NCBI GenBank assembly: GCA_038231615.1
Contig: JBBRLA010000431.1
Coordinates: forward strand, 1-7,490
Length of the DNA: 7,490 nt
Origin: JBBRLA01 sp038231615
Lineage (GTDB): Bacteria > Myxococcota_A > Polyangia > Palsa-1104 > JAEUJZ01
Reading direction: 5' to 3'
Made by a program: the position numbers and the translations under genes. A model generated the notes under the pieces. It did not search any database and was not told the origin of the DNA. It worked only from the letters and a program-made list of their open reading frames with translations. Positions 6,338 through 7,490 of the stretch are shown here, one piece after another; within the stretch, counting starts at the first letter, position 1, and each line of letters starts with the position of its first letter.

Positions 6338-7162
6338 TCACTGGCCGGTCCGGAAGAGGTAATGGGCCAGGATGTGCAGGACCGTCAGCCCGAAGAGCAG
6401 AAAGGTGAGCGGACGGTGCAGGACGATCCAGCCGCGAAAATAGGGCTCGGCCCGGGTCAGCGTGGCGATGCGCAGACGCAAGTAGAGGAGCCGCCGGGTC
6501 TGCAAATACATCGGCGGCGGCACGTCGGCCTGCTCGCCAAGTTCGCGCAGTGCCCGCCTCGCCCGCAGATCCTCACGCATGACCTGCAAAAGAGTCACCT
6601 CGACGGCCGGGGCCCTTTCTTCCCGACCTCCCGGAGCCTGCCTCGGGAGCGCGGCGGAAAGCTGCTGGATCTCGGCTTCGATCTGCCGGGCGCTCATCCG
6701 GTCACCCGACAAGGTCCGCGGCAGGAAGCTGTACAGGTAACGCCCGAAGGCGCCGGAACAGACCACGATGCCCACCAGCAAGATATTCAGGGCCTGCAGG
6801 TTGCGTGAGCTGTGCAAGCGGATGCTATGATAGGAAACGAAGAGCGCTCCCTGAAGACCAGCGAAGATATGAAAGTGCAAGAAGTCGCGCAGCTTACCCA
6901 GCCGCGACAGCGCTCGCACTCGCCGCCGCACCGAGTATACGTGCATGAGCAGCATCGAACCGGTGCCCAACCATCCGATCAGGTAACCGTGGGGCACCGC
7001 GTCATGGGTCTCTCCTCGAGCAAGCAGCATTCCGAGCGCCAGCACTTCCACGACCAGTACAGCGACGTAGGGACGGGAGAGCACGACCTCTCCAGGGAGT
7101 TTTTTCATGAGACCCGGCGGCATCTTGCCACGATGTACGTCGGAAGCCGGGAAAATAGTCAC
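6338..7162 (-). CDS. membrane b-type cytochrome-like protein, five TM helices
   Basis: This integral membrane protein of 274 residues has helices at about 31-48, 59-77, 93-113, 121-144 and 246-270. Possible haem-binding histidines lie in or near the helices: H74, H96, H98, H112, H249, H263 and H267. The block FLHFHIFAGLQG…SYHS…SGAFGRYLYSFLPR resembles membrane proteins I recall beside NAD(P)-binding 4Fe-4S oxidoreductases in deltaproteobacteria and myxobacteria. By the positive-inside rule the N-terminus, the 78-92 loop and the long charged, helical 146-240 loop face the cytoplasm. A likely role is passing electrons between the cytoplasmic Fe-S partner or quinone and periplasmic cytochromes. 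It heads the operon. The GTG at 7162 is the longest start. ATGs at 7123 or 7108 are plausible and would widen the divergent promoter gap; none has a strong ribosome site. Cofactor content is inferred. Confidence 0.72.
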   Translation of the reverse strand: MTIFPASDVHRGKMPPGLMKKLPGEVVLSRPYVAVLVVEVLALGMLLARGETHDAVPHGYLIGWLGTGSMLLMHVYSVRRRVRALSRLGKLRDFLHFHIFAGLQGALFVSYHSIRLHSSRNLQALNILLVGIVVCSGAFGRYLYSFLPRTLSGDRMSARQIEAEIQQLSAALPRQAPGGREERAPAVEVTLLQVMREDLRARRALRELGEQADVPPPMYLQTRRLLYLRLRIATLTRAEPYFRGWIVLHRPLTFLLFGLTVLHILAHYLFRTGQ

Positions 7163-7192
7163 ACGAGGTTCCTTGTCGGACCTCGGTCGTGT
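7161..7192. promoter_or_regulatory. dyad in the divergent promoter gap
   Basis: The gap between the two divergent transcription units holds a perfect inverted repeat, CGAGGT (7164-7169) and ACCTCG (7180-7185). An overlapping outer pair is ACACGA (7161-7166) and TCGTGT (7187-7192). Symmetry centred in a divergent gap suggests an operator controlling both units (inference). A weak minus-strand -35/-10 pair (CCGACA, then TATTTT after about 16 bases) would place transcription start inside the longest b-cytochrome frame, favouring its later start codons. Confidence 0.4.
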
Positions 7193-7203
7193 ATGAAAAG
7201 GGC

Positions 7204-7490
7204 GTGAATGATTCGCTGAGCGCCGCCGGGCTGACCCTCATCCTCCTGTTCTGCCTCGTGTCCGTGGTGTACTTGGTCAGCGGCCGGCGCAAGCGCCGAC
7301 TCCAGCGCGGGCTCTTTCAGGCGACGATCCTGCAAGGGGCCGCCCCGGTCACGCTGCACCCCGTCATCCACCGCGAAGCCTGCATTTGCACCGGGGCCTG
7401 CGTCACCGCTTGCCCGGAGAAGAACGTCCTCGGCATGATCGACGGACGCCCCGAACTCCTGCGCCCCTCCGCCTGCATCGGACATGGCGC
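7204..7490 (+). CDS. membrane-anchored Fe-S oxidoreductase, N-terminal part (3' truncated)
   Basis: This open frame runs off the window end; 95 codons are visible. One N-terminal helix (about 8-26) is followed by GRRKRR (27-32), so the rest should be cytoplasmic. A ferredoxin-like domain begins with VTLHPVIHREACIC (49-62): cysteines at 60, 62, 66 and 70, then P71, E72, K73, and a second motif starting CIGHG (91-95). It resembles a family I recall from myxobacteria with a TM anchor, a HPVI…C.G.GAC..ACPE…GHGAC ferredoxin domain and a NAD(P)/FAD thioredoxin-reductase-like domain; the last is beyond the window and only predicted. The cysteine spacing C-x-C-x3-C-x3-CP departs from C-x2-C-x2-C-x3-CP. 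The start is GTG at 7204 with AAGG very close, or GTG at 7189. It is divergent from the cytochrome operon and likely its electron-donating or electron-accepting partner. Confidence 0.78.
   Translation, partial: MNDSLSAAGLTLILLFCLVSVVYLVSGRRKRRLQRGLFQATILQGAAPVTLHPVIHREACICTGACVTACPEKNVLGMIDGRPELLRPSACIGHG

Noticed and set aside
1..7490. CRISPR array, tRNA, rRNA or insertion sequence
   Set aside because: I saw no direct-repeat array, no tRNA-like fold, no transposase gene and no terminal inverted repeats. The only strong periodicity is the haem module repeat.

Overview
The window is GC-rich, densely coded bacterial DNA. It most likely comes from a Gram-negative, outer-membrane-bearing lineage of the deltaproteobacterial type, with Myxococcota or a relative as the best guess. 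This rests on a signal-peptide β-barrel protein, very multihaem c-type cytochromes, an Rpn/PD-(D/E)XK-like protein of a style I associate with myxobacteria, and a membrane b-cytochrome and Fe-S oxidoreductase pair resembling families I recall from the same groups. The taxonomic call is an inference from memory of families, not a search.

Left part (1-2072): accessory genes. An Rpn-like PD-(D/E)XK protein (115-1014, -) and a 104-residue orphan protein (1102-1416, -) lie upstream of an unusually AT-rich stretch (about 1524-1580). Beyond it, divergently oriented, is a small XRE-type helix-turn-helix regulator (1580-1831, +). The 241 bp that follow (1832-2072) hold no gene I can support, only a 7-bp inverted repeat between convergent units.

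Right part (2073-7490): a compact redox locus. Four minus-strand genes read from 7162 down to 2073 with gaps or overlaps of only a few bases: a five-helix membrane b-type cytochrome (6338-7162), a signal-peptide outer-membrane β-barrel (4894-6330), a 755-residue c-type cytochrome with 30 haem-attachment motifs arranged as ten triplets (2630-4897), and a monohaem cytochrome P460-like exported protein (2073-2618). Reading the other way from a 41-bp divergent gap is a gene cut by the window end (7204 onward), encoding a membrane-anchored protein with a ferredoxin-like Fe-S domain. I expect it to continue into an NAD(P)H/FAD oxidoreductase.

How the parts could work together (inference): a cytoplasm-facing Fe-S/flavin oxidoreductase passes electrons to, or takes them from, the membrane b-cytochrome. 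The 30-haem protein carries them through the periplasm to a β-barrel in the outer membrane, as in a porin-cytochrome conduit. The P460-like protein is a terminal catalyst or a soluble partner. This is the candidate undescribed system. Its unusual points are the regular 10 x 3 haem architecture, a roughly 40-residue haem-free insertion inside module 6, a terminal CX4CH site, and an atypical cysteine pattern in the Fe-S protein.
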